Position numbers and translations under genes: made by a program. From an uncultured Paracoccaceae bacterium (GTDB lineage: Bacteria > Pseudomonadota > Alphaproteobacteria > Rhodobacterales > Rhodobacteraceae), in contig CANMAI010000002.1 of assembly GCA_947495795.1 (NCBI GenBank), positions 248,001-312,000 on the forward strand: DNA of 64,000 nt. Reading direction: 5' to 3'. Positions 1 through 8,877 of the stretch are shown in pieces. The stretch's first letter is position 1, and every line of letters starts with the position of its first letter. The notes under the pieces are model-generated. The model made no database searches, was not told where the DNA came from, and saw only the letters and a program-made list of their open reading frames with translations.

Positions 1-186
1 GAGCGTAAGACCGGAGCCCGTGGTCTTCGCTCTATCCTCGAAGAGGTGCTGCTCGATACGATGTTTGAGGTTCCCGCTTTGGAGGGGGTTGAGGAAGTCG
101 TGGTCAACGAGGACGCGATCGTCAGAAAAGGTGAGCCGCTTCTGATCTATGCGGATAAGACGAAGGAACCCGCCACTGCCGGGTAG
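1..186 (+). CDS. clpX: ClpX, ATPase of the ClpXP protease, C-terminal fragment
   Basis: Only the last 61 residues are in the window; the 5' part lies outside. They contain GARGLR followed by a hydrophobic helix, the sensor-2 region near the end of ClpX in which the Arg contacts ATP, and then a short tail ending PATAG. ClpX unfolds tagged proteins and feeds them to ClpP in the cytoplasm. The reading frame is open from base 1 and stops with TAG. The fragment fits ClpX better than HslU because of the segment [15 protein letters not shown] and the VVVNEDAI strand that follows. Confidence 0.93.
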   Translation, partial: ERKTGARGLRSILEEVLLDTMFEVPALEGVEEVVVNEDAIVRKGEPLLIYADKTKEPATAG

Positions 187-208
187 CTTGCCCATTGGAT
201 GCGAATTG

Positions 209-222
209 GGCGGTGCACCGCC
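209..222 (+). terminator. Short perfect hairpin after clpX, possible weak terminator
   Basis: GGCGG-TGCA-CCGCC forms a 5-bp GC stem 23 bases after the clpX stop. It is followed by GTTTGG rather than a real T run, so it may only slow or protect the 3' end. The rest of 223-453 shows no gene or RNA that I can support. Confidence 0.25.
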
Positions 223-453
223 GTTTGGATGTACAAAGGCAGAAGTTGCAAGTGCACGTCAGGGCGGATTGGCTCGACTACACAAACAATCCACTGAATT
301 CACATAGCCGATGATTTTTCGCGGACCGGGGTGCCTGAGTTGTTATGTCGAACCCGGCATGGGAACGCTTTATCAGTAGGGTATGTCTCCGTGCTCTGGA
401 CGTTTAACGGCCGATCGCATACATCTCTGATAACTGGCACGGAGCCCTTAAGA

Positions 454-828
454 ATGTCACTTTTCTCTCAGCTTTTTACGTGGTGGAACGGCCAAACGCT
501 TGGCACCCGCCTCTGGACTTCCCGCAATGGCGAGAAAGTTGGTGAGGATGAGCAAGGTAACGTTTTCTATCGCACAAAGGACGGCGCTCGGCGTTGGGTA
601 ATCTACAACGGAGATGTTGAGGCAAGCCGTATCTCGCCGGATTGGCATGGTTGGTTGCACCATACATATCAAGCCCCACCGACCGAAAAGCCCCTTGTAA
701 AAAGGTCTTGGGAGAAACCACACAAAGCTAACCTTACGGGCACGCCCGCTGCGTACCATCCGCCCGGCAGCATTCGCGCTTTGCAGCCTGCCTCGCGGAT
801 GGACTACCAGCCTTGGTCTCCGGAGTGA
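454..828 (+). CDS. NDUFA12-family NADH:ubiquinone oxidoreductase accessory protein
   Basis: This 124-residue protein matches the NDUFA12/B17.2 family, a peripheral accessory subunit of respiratory complex I that is shared by mitochondria and alphaproteobacteria. Visible family features are [21 protein letters not shown] and the motif PDWHGWLHH, followed by a proline-rich tail typical of the family. I take ATG 454 because GGAG lies about ten bases upstream and the family begins close to this residue. A longer open frame reaches back to 331 but its extra 41 residues look unlike the family. The gene sits 3 bases before mlaD and is probably co-transcribed with it. It is unlinked here to the main nuo operon, which is usual. 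Confidence 0.88.
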   Translation: MSLFSQLFTWWNGQTLGTRLWTSRNGEKVGEDEQGNVFYRTKDGARRWVIYNGDVEASRISPDWHGWLHHTYQAPPTEKPLVKRSWEKPHKANLTGTPAAYHPPGSIRALQPASRMDYQPWSPE

Positions 829-831
829 AAA

Positions 832-1284
832 ATGGCGAATGATGCTGCTGAAACACTGATTGGCGCTGCGGTTCTGGTAACCGCTTTCGGATTTATTGCT
901 TATGCCAGCCAGACTACCGGGCTTGGTGGGGGCACCTCGGATATGTACAATCTGAAAGCGAGCTTCAATTCTGCCGAAGGGTTGAATATCGGTACTGATG
1001 TGCGAATGGCCGGTGTGAAAATCGGTACGGTAAAAGCGCTGGATCTTAATCTTGGGAGCTATCAGGCGGAAACTGTATTCGGTATCAATGAACCGGTGAA
1101 GATCCCGGATGACAGTGACGTTAAGGTTGCTTCTGAAGGGCTCTTGGGCGGAAACTTCGTGGAGATTACACCAGGTGGATCGGAGTTCATGCTCTCGGAT
1201 GGTGATGAGATCATTTACACGCAAAGCTCTGTCAGCTTTTTGAATCTGCTGATGAAGTTCGTTGGTGAAAGCGCTTCCGAGTAG
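832..1284 (+). CDS. mlaD: MlaD, MCE-domain lipid-binding protein of the Mla transporter
   Basis: The 150-residue protein has one N-terminal membrane segment (about residues 8-28) and a single MCE domain (about 38-120), including GTDVRMAGVKIGTV and the segment LLGGNFVEITPGG. MlaD forms a hexameric ring on the periplasmic face of the inner membrane and binds phospholipid for MlaFE, which keeps the outer membrane asymmetric. The length is that of a single-domain MlaD, not of a PqiB or YebT protein. The ABC partners mlaF and mlaE are not in the window. It lies 3 bases after the NDUFA12-like gene and 3 bases before the DUF2155 gene, so these three look like one transcript. Confidence 0.92.
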   Translation: MANDAAETLIGAAVLVTAFGFIAYASQTTGLGGGTSDMYNLKASFNSAEGLNIGTDVRMAGVKIGTVKALDLNLGSYQAETVFGINEPVKIPDDSDVKVASEGLLGGNFVEITPGGSEFMLSDGDEIIYTQSSVSFLNLLMKFVGESASE

Positions 1285-1287
1285 AGC

Positions 1288-1755
1288 ATGAAGCGCCTTT
1301 TCTCGCTTATTCCTCTCCTTCTGGTTCCAGCGCTTTCTTTTGCGCAGTCCGACGGGTTGAGTACAGGGTTCAACACTGATGGTACACCAAATACAGAAGA
1401 TGGCGCTGTAGTTGAGGAGGGTATTCAGAGCCCACCGAGCGATTTTCAGGAGCTTAGGCTCGTAGACGCGCCAAAAGCGCGCTTGCGGGGCCTTGATACT
1501 CTTAACAACACTGTCGATGATTTTGTGATTGAGGTTGGTCAGACACTTATTTTCAAGCGGCTAGAAGTAACCTTGGAATCCTGTCGCTATCCAGAGGGTG
1601 CTATCGGCGATTCGGCATACGCGTTTCTTCGGATCCGTGACAGGCGCGAGGCGGAGGCGCGATTCAACGGGTGGATGCTTTCAGATAGTCCTGCACTTTC
1701 CGCGCTGGATCATCCGCGCTATGATATTTGGGTGCTCAACTGTAGTACCAGTTGA
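1288..1755 (+). CDS. DUF2155 domain protein, exported
   Basis: This is a 155-residue protein with a signal peptide (residues 1-19, cleavage near SFA-QS), a short low-complexity stretch and a DUF2155 domain from about residue 50. The domain shows the family pattern KARLRGLDTLN and the end WVLNC. Two Cys, in TLESCRYP and near the C-terminus, could form a disulphide in the periplasm. The function of the family is not known to me; it is widespread in alphaproteobacteria and commonly sits beside aat. The last 37 bases overlap the end of aat on the opposite strand, so the two transcripts have complementary 3' ends. Confidence 0.85.
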   Translation: MKRLFSLIPLLLVPALSFAQSDGLSTGFNTDGTPNTEDGAVVEEGIQSPPSDFQELRLVDAPKARLRGLDTLNNTVDDFVIEVGQTLIFKRLEVTLESCRYPEGAIGDSAYAFLRIRDRREAEARFNGWMLSDSPALSALDHPRYDIWVLNCSTS

Positions 1756-2372
1756 GGATCGTCCGAGGCTTCCATCGCCCAGTATTGGGCAGGCAGTCGG
1801 ATCGCACGCGTAAGCTGGCGATGATAAGATGCGCGGCTGATTTCCGTAGCCCCAAGCGATATCAGATGATCAGTGACAAATTGCGTGTCAAGCAGGGTGA
1901 AGCCGCCCTGGCGAAGCCGAGCAACGAGATAGATCAGGGCTATCTTCGATGTATCGCGTGCGCTTGAGAACATACTTTCACCGAAGAACGCGCCGCCCAA
2001 TGATACACCATATAGCCCTCCGACAAGCTCGCCTCCCTCATAGACTTCAACGGAATGAGCATATCCCCGGTGATGCAGTTGCTCATAGAGCGCCAGTATT
2101 TCAGTATTGATCCACGTCTCAGAACGATCGGCACAGGCGAGCACAACTTCCCGGAACGCGGCATCCCATCGAACCTCAAAACCGCCCTTGCGCATCCTTT
2201 TACGAAGAGACTTTGATATATGAAGGCCATCAAGAGGAAGTATTCCTCTTGTCTTCGGATCAATCCAGAAAATCTCGTCCCCGTCAGCCGTCTCAGCCAT
2301 AGGGAATATACCGGAGGCATAGGCGTGGAGGAGGAGATCGGCCGTGATTTCCTGAGGGCTCTCATCACGCAT
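1719..2372 (-). CDS. aat: Leucyl/phenylalanyl-tRNA--protein transferase
   Basis: This 217-residue enzyme moves Leu or Phe from its tRNA to the N-terminus of proteins that begin with Arg or Lys, marking them for ClpS/ClpAP degradation (N-degron pathway). Family features are ASGIFPMAE near residue 20, WIDPKTRGILPLD, and the conserved GGLYGVSLGGAFFGESMFS followed by DTSKIAL. Length is normal. It lies downstream of accB-accC on the minus strand, 8 bases after accC, and probably shares their transcript. Confidence 0.95.
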   Translation of the reverse strand: MRDESPQEITADLLLHAYASGIFPMAETADGDEIFWIDPKTRGILPLDGLHISKSLRKRMRKGGFEVRWDAAFREVVLACADRSETWINTEILALYEQLHHRGYAHSVEVYEGGELVGGLYGVSLGGAFFGESMFSSARDTSKIALIYLVARLRQGGFTLLDTQFVTDHLISLGATEISRASYHRQLTRAIRLPAQYWAMEASDDPQLVLQLSTQIS

Positions 2373-2380
2373 AGGCCAGA

Positions 2381-3733
2381 CTAATCTCCCGCTGTTTGTC
2401 CTTCAAGCCAGCGTTCCAGCCAATGGATTGTGTAGTTGCCGGTTTGGATGTCGGGTTCTTCCAGCAAAGCCTCAAACAGAGGAGTTGTGGTGTCCACCCC
2501 GTCAACAATCAGCTCAGACAAGGCGCGACTGAGGCGTGCTAGCGCGGTTTCGCGTGTTTCGGCATGCACGATCAGTTTTCCAATTAGGCTGTCGTAGTAA
2601 GGTGGAATGCGGTAGCCTTGATAGATAGCGCTGTCCATGCGCACGCCGAGGCCGCCAGGCGCATGATAGGCAGTGATCGTACCTGGGCTTGGGCGGAATT
2701 CAGGCAGCTTCTCCGCGTTGATCCGCACCTCTATGGAGTGTCCATTTGGCGTCAGATCTTCTTGGTGAAACTGCATCTCTTCGCCCGCTGCCACACGGAT
2801 CTGCTCCTGCACCAGATCGACGTCGAAAACGGCCTCTGTTACTGGATGCTCTACCTGAAGGCGGGTGTTCATCTCGATGAAATAGAATTCATTATCTTCG
2901 AAAAGAAACTCGATCGTGCCAGCACCGATATAGTTGATTTTGGCCACAGCATCAGCGCAGGTTTTGCCAATGCGAGCACGAGTTTCTGCATCGATAACGG
3001 GAGAGGGGGCTTCTTCCAGCACTTTCTGGTGGCGGCGCTGAAGAGAGCAATCTCTTTCGCCAAGGTGCACAGCGCGCCCTTTGCCATCACCGAATACCTG
3101 CACTTCGATATGGCGAGGCTTTTCGAGATATTTCTCGATATAAACCTCGTCATTGCCAAAAGCCGCCTTGGCCTCAGTTCGGGCCCCGCTGAAAGCCGCA
3201 TCCAAATCATCGGCAGTCCGCGCGAGCTTCATGCCGCGCCCGCCACCGCCCGCAGTTGCCTTGATGATCACGGGATAGCCCATATCAGCTGCGATTACGC
3301 GCGCTTCCTCTACGGTCGGCACCCCGCCATCGGAACCGGGTACACATGGAACCCCCAGCTTCTTCATCGTGTCCTTGGCCGTAATCTTATCGCCCATCGT
3401 CGAGATGTGTTCAGACGTCGGGCCGATAAAAGTAATTCCGTGATCTTCCAGGGCCTGAACAAAGGCTGCATTCTCGGAGAGAAAACCGTAGCCGGGGTGG
3501 ATCGCCTCCGCCCCTGTGACTTCGCAGGCTGAGATTACATTGGCCACATTCAGATAGCTTTGGACACCGGCGGGCGGACCGATGCACACACTCTCATCTG
3601 CAAGCCTCACATGCATTGCGTCGGCATCCGCTGTGGAATGTACGGCAACAGTACTGATCCCCATTTCGCGACAGGCGCGAATGACTCGAAGGGCAATTTC
3701 GCCGCGATTGGCGATGAGAATTTTTGAAAACAT
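2381..3733 (-). CDS. accC: Acetyl-CoA carboxylase, biotin carboxylase subunit
   Basis: The 450-residue protein uses ATP and bicarbonate to carboxylate the biotin on AccB, the first half-reaction of acetyl-CoA carboxylase in fatty acid synthesis. The N-terminal biotin carboxylase domain starts FSKILIANRGEIA. The ATP-grasp domain shows the glycine loop ATAGGGGRGMKLA near residue 165 and EMNTRLQVEHPVTE near 290, and the C-terminal domain follows. Length and motifs are canonical. It starts 11 bases after accB, so the pair forms a standard accBC unit. Confidence 0.97.
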   Translation of the reverse strand: MFSKILIANRGEIALRVIRACREMGISTVAVHSTADADAMHVRLADESVCIGPPAGVQSYLNVANVISACEVTGAEAIHPGYGFLSENAAFVQALEDHGITFIGPTSEHISTMGDKITAKDTMKKLGVPCVPGSDGGVPTVEEARVIAADMGYPVIIKATAGGGGRGMKLARTADDLDAAFSGARTEAKAAFGNDEVYIEKYLEKPRHIEVQVFGDGKGRAVHLGERDCSLQRRHQKVLEEAPSPVIDAETRARIGKTCADAVAKINYIGAGTIEFLFEDNEFYFIEMNTRLQVEHPVTEAVFDVDLVQEQIRVAAGEEMQFHQEDLTPNGHSIEVRINAEKLPEFRPSPGTITAYHAPGGLGVRMDSAIYQGYRIPPYYDSLIGKLIVHAETRETALARLSRALSELIVDGVDTTTPLFEALLEEPDIQTGNYTIHWLERWLEGQTAGD

Positions 3734-3744
3734 CTCAGGAGCCC

Positions 3745-4236
3745 CTAGTCGAGGACGAAGAGAGGTGCGCCGAATTCAACCGGTGCCCCATCTTCCACGA
3801 GGATGCGCTTTATGGTTCCATCCCGAGGTGAAGGTATTTGGTTCATTGTCTTCATAGCTTCAATGATCAGAAGCGTCTGACCTTCCTTCACCGTATCACC
3901 GATGGCCACAAAGGAGGGCTTTCCCGGCTCCGGCTGAAGATATGCTGTGCCAACCATCGGTGATGTTACGGCACCAGGATCTTGAGCAGGATCACTGCTT
4001 TCTGCGGCTACCGGAGCGGTGACCGCTGCGGCAACGGCGGGTGCAGCCTGAGCGACCGGAGCCGCCATCTGTACCGGCACAGAAGAAGCTTGCATTGTTC
4101 GCGCGACGCGCACATCCAAGGCTGTATCTTCCCCGTACTCGCGGCGCACTTCGATCTCGCTCAGATCATTCTTGCGCAACATCTCCGCCAGCGCCTCGAT
4201 AAAGGCCACATCGGAGGAAAAATCCTTATCGCTCAT
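3745..4236 (-). CDS. accB: Acetyl-CoA carboxylase biotin carboxyl carrier protein
   Basis: This 163-residue carrier has a short N-terminal helical part, an Ala/Pro/Val-rich flexible linker (about residues 52-88) and a C-terminal biotinyl domain. The biotin attachment motif EAMKTMNQI places the biotinylated Lys at residue 129. It shuttles carboxybiotin between AccC and the AccA/AccD transferase in the cytoplasm. accC follows after 11 bases. A candidate promoter lies about 75 bases upstream. Confidence 0.97.
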   Translation of the reverse strand: MSDKDFSSDVAFIEALAEMLRKNDLSEIEVRREYGEDTALDVRVARTMQASSVPVQMAAPVAQAAPAVAAAVTAPVAAESSDPAQDPGAVTSPMVGTAYLQPEPGKPSFVAIGDTVKEGQTLLIIEAMKTMNQIPSPRDGTIKRILVEDGAPVEFGAPLFVLD

Positions 4237-4307
4237 CAGAACCCCGTTTTCTTGTTTTTATTGCCGTTTCGGTGGCCCTGCCTGTGCATCGGCCCTTGGT
4301 AAGAAGC

Positions 4308-4336
4308 GTTATACGCAATCCGAAAGAGGCTGAAAA
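4308..4336 (-). promoter_or_regulatory. Candidate accB-accC promoter
   Basis: On the minus strand TTTTCA (4336-4331) and TATAAC (4313-4308) are separated by 17 bases, a good vegetative-sigma match for the -10 box and a modest one for the -35. It lies in the 118-base gap between the DsbA-like gene and accB. Confidence 0.4.
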
Positions 4337-4354
4337 GCCGCGAAGTACAGGAAG

Positions 4355-5098
4355 TTAGGCACCGTCTCTTTCTTCCTCGATCACCCTCTGCATCTCGGGT
4401 AGAGGCAGATATCCCCTGAGTATCTTATCTCCTACCACAAAGGTCGGTGTGCCGGACAGTTTGATCGCCTGCGCAAGTGCACGGTTCGCGTTCAAGCGGT
4501 TCGTGATCGTGTCCGTATCTGCAAGTGTCAGCATTTTTTGAGTGTCAACACCACTCGCTTCCGCCAGCGAAGAAATCACACTGGGGGTGAGTTGTGCTTG
4601 GTGGCGCATTAATGCATCTGAAAACTTCGCATAGACCTCCGGCCCCTGCTGATCGAGCACAGCAAGAGCGGAACGGGCCGCGACCATAGACGCGGGACCG
4701 AGAATGGGAAGTTCCTTCGCCACATATCTGATATTCGGGTCCGCACTGAGTATTGCTTGAACCTCAGGATGCGCGCGCTTGCAGTATCCGCACTGGTAAT
4801 CCACAAATTCCACGATTGTTATGTCGCCATCCGGATTGCCTCCGATGAAGGAAAACCCGTCTGAATAAAGGCTATCGCTGTGTAATTGAACAAGGGCTAT
4901 ATCGGCCAATCGTTGTGCGTCAGCCTCGCGCTCCTCAAGAATGGCCATTGCCTCTCGTAGTATTTCGGGGTTCTCCAGAATATACTCTCTAATTTCGTTA
5001 CGGAGTGTCTCTTTGTCTGCAGTGCTAAGGCCTGATTGCGCCGAGAGCGGTAAAGCCATCAGAGATAAGACAGAAGCTTTGAGCATCAGTTTAAGCAT
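4355..5098 (-). CDS. DsbA-family periplasmic thiol oxidoreductase (Com1/ScsC-like)
   Basis: This 247-residue protein has a signal peptide (about residues 1-20, ending LPLSA), a helical N-terminal region (25-65) of the type that mediates oligomer formation in ScsC-like proteins, and a thioredoxin/DsbA domain. The active site is CGYC at residues 103-106, and SGTPTFVV near residue 217 carries the cis-proline. It should oxidise or isomerise disulphides of exported proteins. It starts 12 bases after the M48 protease gene and is probably co-transcribed with it. A start at residue 5 or 6 is also possible. Confidence 0.9.
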   Translation of the reverse strand: MLKLMLKASVLSLMALPLSAQSGLSTADKETLRNEIREYILENPEILREAMAILEEREADAQRLADIALVQLHSDSLYSDGFSFIGGNPDGDITIVEFVDYQCGYCKRAHPEVQAILSADPNIRYVAKELPILGPASMVAARSALAVLDQQGPEVYAKFSDALMRHQAQLTPSVISSLAEASGVDTQKMLTLADTDTITNRLNANRALAQAIKLSGTPTFVVGDKILRGYLPLPEMQRVIEEERDGA

Positions 5099-5110
5099 CG
5101 GTTCTGATCC

Positions 5111-6460
5111 CTATCTGGACGCGCGATCTGCCGCGCTGAGAATATCCTGCGCATTCCGCCATCCGGCCGACCCTTCGGGAAGCTGAGTTGCTGCGCGTCT
5201 GGCATGAACACTCGCATCCCGCAAGCGACCCTGCAATGCAAACCTTTCAGCTGTCGCCAGAGAGGCGCGCCCGTTCTGGCCTGTACGCGCATAGGCCACG
5301 GCCAGTTCCCGTAGCGTGCGGGGGTTTGCCTTATCAAGACTGCGTGATTTTTCCAGAATACTAAGCGCTTCTCTCGTGGCATTTGGCTGGTCGAGTGCAA
5401 TCAGTGCGCGCCCCAATCCTCCGAGAATAAGCCCTTCCTTTGGTGCAAGCGCTACGGCTTGGCGATAAGCTCTTACAGCTTGACCGGCGTTTCCGTTTTC
5501 GAGCAAAAACTGCCCCTTCAATTCCCAATAGAACGGATCGTTCGGGCGTGCCTTGATCAGACTATCCACGGTCGCCATCGCCTTTCGTATGTCCGGGCGT
5601 TTGTGGTATGCAACGGCACGGGCCAGCGCACCGATTTCCGTCTTGTCATTTTTGTACTGTCTGAGTGTCCGATCCGGCCTTCCGATAAAGCCGTTAAATT
5701 TGGCAACCATACGGGCGTACCAATAGGCCTCCGTCGGATCCGCAGGCTTTGCGCGGGGTGCGTTGGCCACCTTGTCTTCCAGTAGCCGGATACGCTCTGA
5801 CCACAAAGGATGGGTGCGCACATATGGGTCGGCCCTAGATGCCGACAGAATTTCCTGTCCGCTGAACAGTTTCATAACTTCAATTGCAGCTCGAGGGTCC
5901 GCACCCGCTGCGATCATGTAGCGTAGCCCCGCTTGGTCCGCGCTCGATTCTTCCACGCGGGTGTGGTTGAAAAAGTTTCGAAGGGCTGCTTCTTGGCTGA
6001 TTGCGCCACCAGCAATTGCGGCATCGCCTCCACCGGCTACGGCAGCGGCAACCGAAAGAAGCAGGGCGAGCCCTGCTACGCCCCGTGTCTGTCGCAGTTT
6101 CTCGTTTCGGCGTGCCATATGCCCGCCGGTGATATGCCCCGTTTCGTGCGCAATCACGGAGCGGAGCTGATCAATTGTTTTAAGCCGGCGGAGCATCCCG
6201 GTATGGATGAAGATGTTGTTGCCGCCCGCAACGAACGCGTTCATGCGCGGGTTTTGAACAATGTAGATGCGCACCTGGCTTGGGGAGAGGCCAGCCGCTC
6301 TGAAGATTGGAGCGGATACCAGAGAGAGCGTTCTCTCGATTTCCGCATCGCGGATCAGGCCTTGAGCTTCCGTTTGGGCAGGCAACAGGAAAAATGTGGC
6401 TGTGAATATGCAGACGGTCCGCGAGAGTGAGGTGCGAAGGCCTTGCCAGATCTGTTTCAA
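5111..6460 (-). CDS. M48 family periplasmic metalloprotease with TPR repeats (BepA-like)
   Basis: The protein has an N-terminal signal segment, an M48 protease domain with zinc motif HETGH inside VIAHETGHITGGH and the third ligand in EESSADQAG, then a C-terminal tetratricopeptide region. This is the build of BepA/YfgC, a periplasmic protease-chaperone that checks assembly of outer membrane proteins such as LptD. An open frame extends to 6601 but would overlap the divergent aminotransferase gene. I choose TTG at 6460, which has AGGGGAGGG about nine bases upstream and puts the hydrophobic signal near residue 10; this gives 449 residues. The DsbA-like gene follows after 12 bases, which suits a shared role in envelope protein folding. 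Confidence 0.88.
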   Translation of the reverse strand: MKQIWQGLRTSLSRTVCIFTATFFLLPAQTEAQGLIRDAEIERTLSLVSAPIFRAAGLSPSQVRIYIVQNPRMNAFVAGGNNIFIHTGMLRRLKTIDQLRSVIAHETGHITGGHMARRNEKLRQTRGVAGLALLLSVAAAVAGGGDAAIAGGAISQEAALRNFFNHTRVEESSADQAGLRYMIAAGADPRAAIEVMKLFSGQEILSASRADPYVRTHPLWSERIRLLEDKVANAPRAKPADPTEAYWYARMVAKFNGFIGRPDRTLRQYKNDKTEIGALARAVAYHKRPDIRKAMATVDSLIKARPNDPFYWELKGQFLLENGNAGQAVRAYRQAVALAPKEGLILGGLGRALIALDQPNATREALSILEKSRSLDKANPRTLRELAVAYARTGQNGRASLATAERFALQGRLRDASVHARRAATQLPEGSAGWRNAQDILSAADRASR

Positions 6461-6509
6461 AATGATGAACCCTCCCCTAAAGGCTTGAGGGATAGATAGG
6501 ACGAGAGCG

Positions 6510-7655
6510 ATGCGGGTTTCAAGACGAGGGGATGTGGAACCCTTCATCGTGATGGATGTGATGGAGGCCGCGCGGACTGCGGAGGAGGCTGGGCGGGACA
6601 TTGTGCATATGGAAGTTGGTCAGCCCGGCACACCTGCTCCGGCTGTTGCCCTCGAGGCATTGCAGCGGTCGATGGCGGCAGGTCCGCTCGGATATACAGT
6701 AGCACTTGGCCTGCCTGAACTGAGAGCGGGGATCGCTAAGCTCTATGCAGATTGGTACGGGGTGGACGTTGATCCTGCGCGCGTGGTGGTGACTGCTGGT
6801 TCTTCCGCTGCCTTCCAGCTGGCTTTCCTCTCGCTGTTTGATGCAGGGGAGAAAGTTGCAATCGGCGATCCGGGCTATCCGAGTTACCGAAATATTCTCA
6901 AGGCCTTGAGCCTTGAACCTGTTTCTATTGCTACGCAACTGGATGATCGCTTCCAGCCCTCAGAGGCTTCCTTGACACGGGATCTAGCCGGTTTGCTTGT
7001 GGCGAGCCCTGCCAACCCGACGGGTACGATGCTTGATCGGCAGTCGCTTGAACGGCTGATTTTCGCAGCACAGGAAAAGAACATCGCCTTCATCTCTGAC
7101 GAGATTTACCACGGGATCCAATATGGTCCCCGCGCTGTTACGGCATTGGAGATCAGCGACGACGTTTACGTGATCAATTCGTTCTCAAAATACTTTTCTA
7201 TGACAGGTTGGCGGATCGGCTGGATGGTCGTACCGGAGGCGCATATCCGCCGGGTGGAGCGATTGGCCCAGAATTTTTTCATATGTGCACCTCATGCGAG
7301 CCAAGTCGTGGCCCTTGCGGCCCTGGATTGCAGGGAGGAGCTCGACGTCAACATCCAAACATACACTACCAATCGCGAGCTTTTGATGGCCGGGCTTGGC
7401 GAGGCTGGCTTCAAGGACATTGCTCCGCCGGACGGTGCTTTTTACCTGTATGCCGATACGTCACATCTTTCGGACAACAGCCGGGCATTGGCCGCAGAGA
7501 TCCTCCGCGACGCAGGTGTCGCGGTCACCCCTGGTCTCGACTTCGATCCGGCGCGTGGCCACCAGACCCTTCGTTTTTCTTATGCCGGTCCGACCGAGCG
7601 CATGCGGGAAGGACTTGTTCGCCTCAAAACCTGGTATGCTTCTCGTCAGAGGTAA
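6510..7655 (+). CDS. PLP-dependent aminotransferase, class I/II
   Basis: This 381-residue fold-type I aminotransferase has the PLP-binding Lys in NSFSKYFSMTGWRIGW (about residue 229), the ASPANPTG motif and the C-terminal Arg in LRFSYAG that binds the substrate carboxylate. The closest general type is the aspartate/alanine/aromatic aminotransferase group; the substrate cannot be read from sequence. It is divergent from the M48 protease with about 50 bases between. The last 10 bases overlap the end of the LytM-domain gene on the other strand. Confidence 0.87.
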   Translation: MRVSRRGDVEPFIVMDVMEAARTAEEAGRDIVHMEVGQPGTPAPAVALEALQRSMAAGPLGYTVALGLPELRAGIAKLYADWYGVDVDPARVVVTAGSSAAFQLAFLSLFDAGEKVAIGDPGYPSYRNILKALSLEPVSIATQLDDRFQPSEASLTRDLAGLLVASPANPTGTMLDRQSLERLIFAAQEKNIAFISDEIYHGIQYGPRAVTALEISDDVYVINSFSKYFSMTGWRIGWMVVPEAHIRRVERLAQNFFICAPHASQVVALAALDCREELDVNIQTYTTNRELLMAGLGEAGFKDIAPPDGAFYLYADTSHLSDNSRALAAEILRDAGVAVTPGLDFDPARGHQTLRFSYAGPTERMREGLVRLKTWYASRQR

Positions 7656-8830
7656 GGCCCCGGGTCTACACTTTCTGTACCGCGGCGGATCTCGAAATGG
7701 AGGTTTGGAGGAGAGCCCTCAGCAACCACGCCCAAAGTTTGCCCGCGTCGGACCTTATCTCCCTTTTGCAGGCTCACATCGGTTATGCGGCCATAAACCG
7801 TTAGAATATCGTTGGCATGTCGGACCAAAAGGATTGTGCCAAGCCCACCTAGAGACTTGGAAACAAGTGCGACCTCGCCTTCTTCTGCTGCCTTCACGGC
7901 CGTTCCTGCGGAGGCTGCGAAATCTATCCCCTCGTTCTTGTTGGCTCCTTGAGGAGAATATCCGCGCAGCACGCTTGCACCGGGAATAGGTGCCTGAAAC
8001 TTTCGGCTGACACCCGGCGGTGTACGGTCAGCTGAAAGATTGGGCGATACCGGGTTCTGGGCATCGGCCAGATTTTGGTTGGCGGGCAGGGGTGTTTGCG
8101 CCGAGGGCGGGGTTGGAACGACGGACGGTGTGCCAGGCTCGTTGATGGGCTGCGCGGGTGCGGGAGCCGTTGCCGCACTCCGTTTGCCAGTAACTGGGAT
8201 CAGCAGTTCCTGATTCTCCCGCAAGGCCATTTCAGCCCCAAGGCCATTCCATGAGGCCAGTGATGTGACCGATACATTGTAGAGCCGCGCAATGGAGAAC
8301 GCCGTTTCTCCAGCCTGCACGCGGTGGCGGATGGGATCTATAACCGTTCCTGTCTGGCCATTGTTGAACGGATTCTCGGTGGCTGTACCGCCGCCGGCGG
8401 GTGGAAGCGTTGTTGTGGTCGGGCCGGTCTGATCCAGTGCGGAGAGCGCCACATCGGGGCTCCAGCCCTCAACTGTTGCCGGTGTGCCGCCCACATCGCG
8501 CGGCAGAGCGAGAACCTCGCCCGGGCGAGGCGCGTAAGTGACGGGAAGCCCGTTGTGTGCCGCTACCTCCTCGGGACTCAGACCGACGCGTGCCGCCATC
8601 GCGGATATGGTATCTCCCTGACCCGCCACGATTACCTGATACGTGGCATAGGTGATCACGCCGCGCGAGTCCGGTGCGGGTGGGGGCAGCTCGCTACCGG
8701 CGTCGCCCCTGTTCTGGCCAAAGAAATTTCCAACGGCGCCAAAGTTAGGCCCGCCATCGCAGCCTGCCACTGCAAACGCCGTTATTAGGAGTGTGACCTT
8801 ACTCCAGCGAGATCTGTGAATACCCGTCAT
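7646..8830 (-). CDS. LysM/LytM-domain lipoprotein, NlpD-like, lacking metal ligands
   Basis: A lipoprotein signal ends in the lipobox FAVAGC. Two LysM domains follow (starting YQVIVAGQGDT and HRVQAGET), then a proline-rich linker and a C-terminal LytM/M23 domain. The usual zinc ligands are missing: the HxxxD motif reads NEGID, the catalytic YxH position reads YGR, and HxH reads NLH. This is the pattern of NlpD/EnvC proteins, which activate cell-wall amidases and do not cut peptidoglycan themselves. It is third in surE-pcm-nlpD order. I chose ATG 8830 because it gives a normal 23-residue signal; ATG 8878, overlapping the pcm stop, is possible. A role in amidase activation at division is inferred. 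Confidence 0.88.
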   Translation of the reverse strand: MTGIHRSRWSKVTLLITAFAVAGCDGGPNFGAVGNFFGQNRGDAGSELPPPAPDSRGVITYATYQVIVAGQGDTISAMAARVGLSPEEVAAHNGLPVTYAPRPGEVLALPRDVGGTPATVEGWSPDVALSALDQTGPTTTTLPPAGGGTATENPFNNGQTGTVIDPIRHRVQAGETAFSIARLYNVSVTSLASWNGLGAEMALRENQELLIPVTGKRSAATAPAPAQPINEPGTPSVVPTPPSAQTPLPANQNLADAQNPVSPNLSADRTPPGVSRKFQAPIPGASVLRGYSPQGANKNEGIDFAASAGTAVKAAEEGEVALVSKSLGGLGTILLVRHANDILTVYGRITDVSLQKGDKVRRGQTLGVVAEGSPPNLHFEIRRGTESVDPGPYL

Positions 8831-8877
8831 GTTTACCGCCCGTATCTGTTCTGCTCTGGCCCCGTTTGCGAGTGCCA

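Noticed and set aside
6461-6601. N-terminal extension of the M48 protease to 6601
   Set aside because: It would overlap the divergent aminotransferase start; TTG 6460 has a very strong ribosome site.
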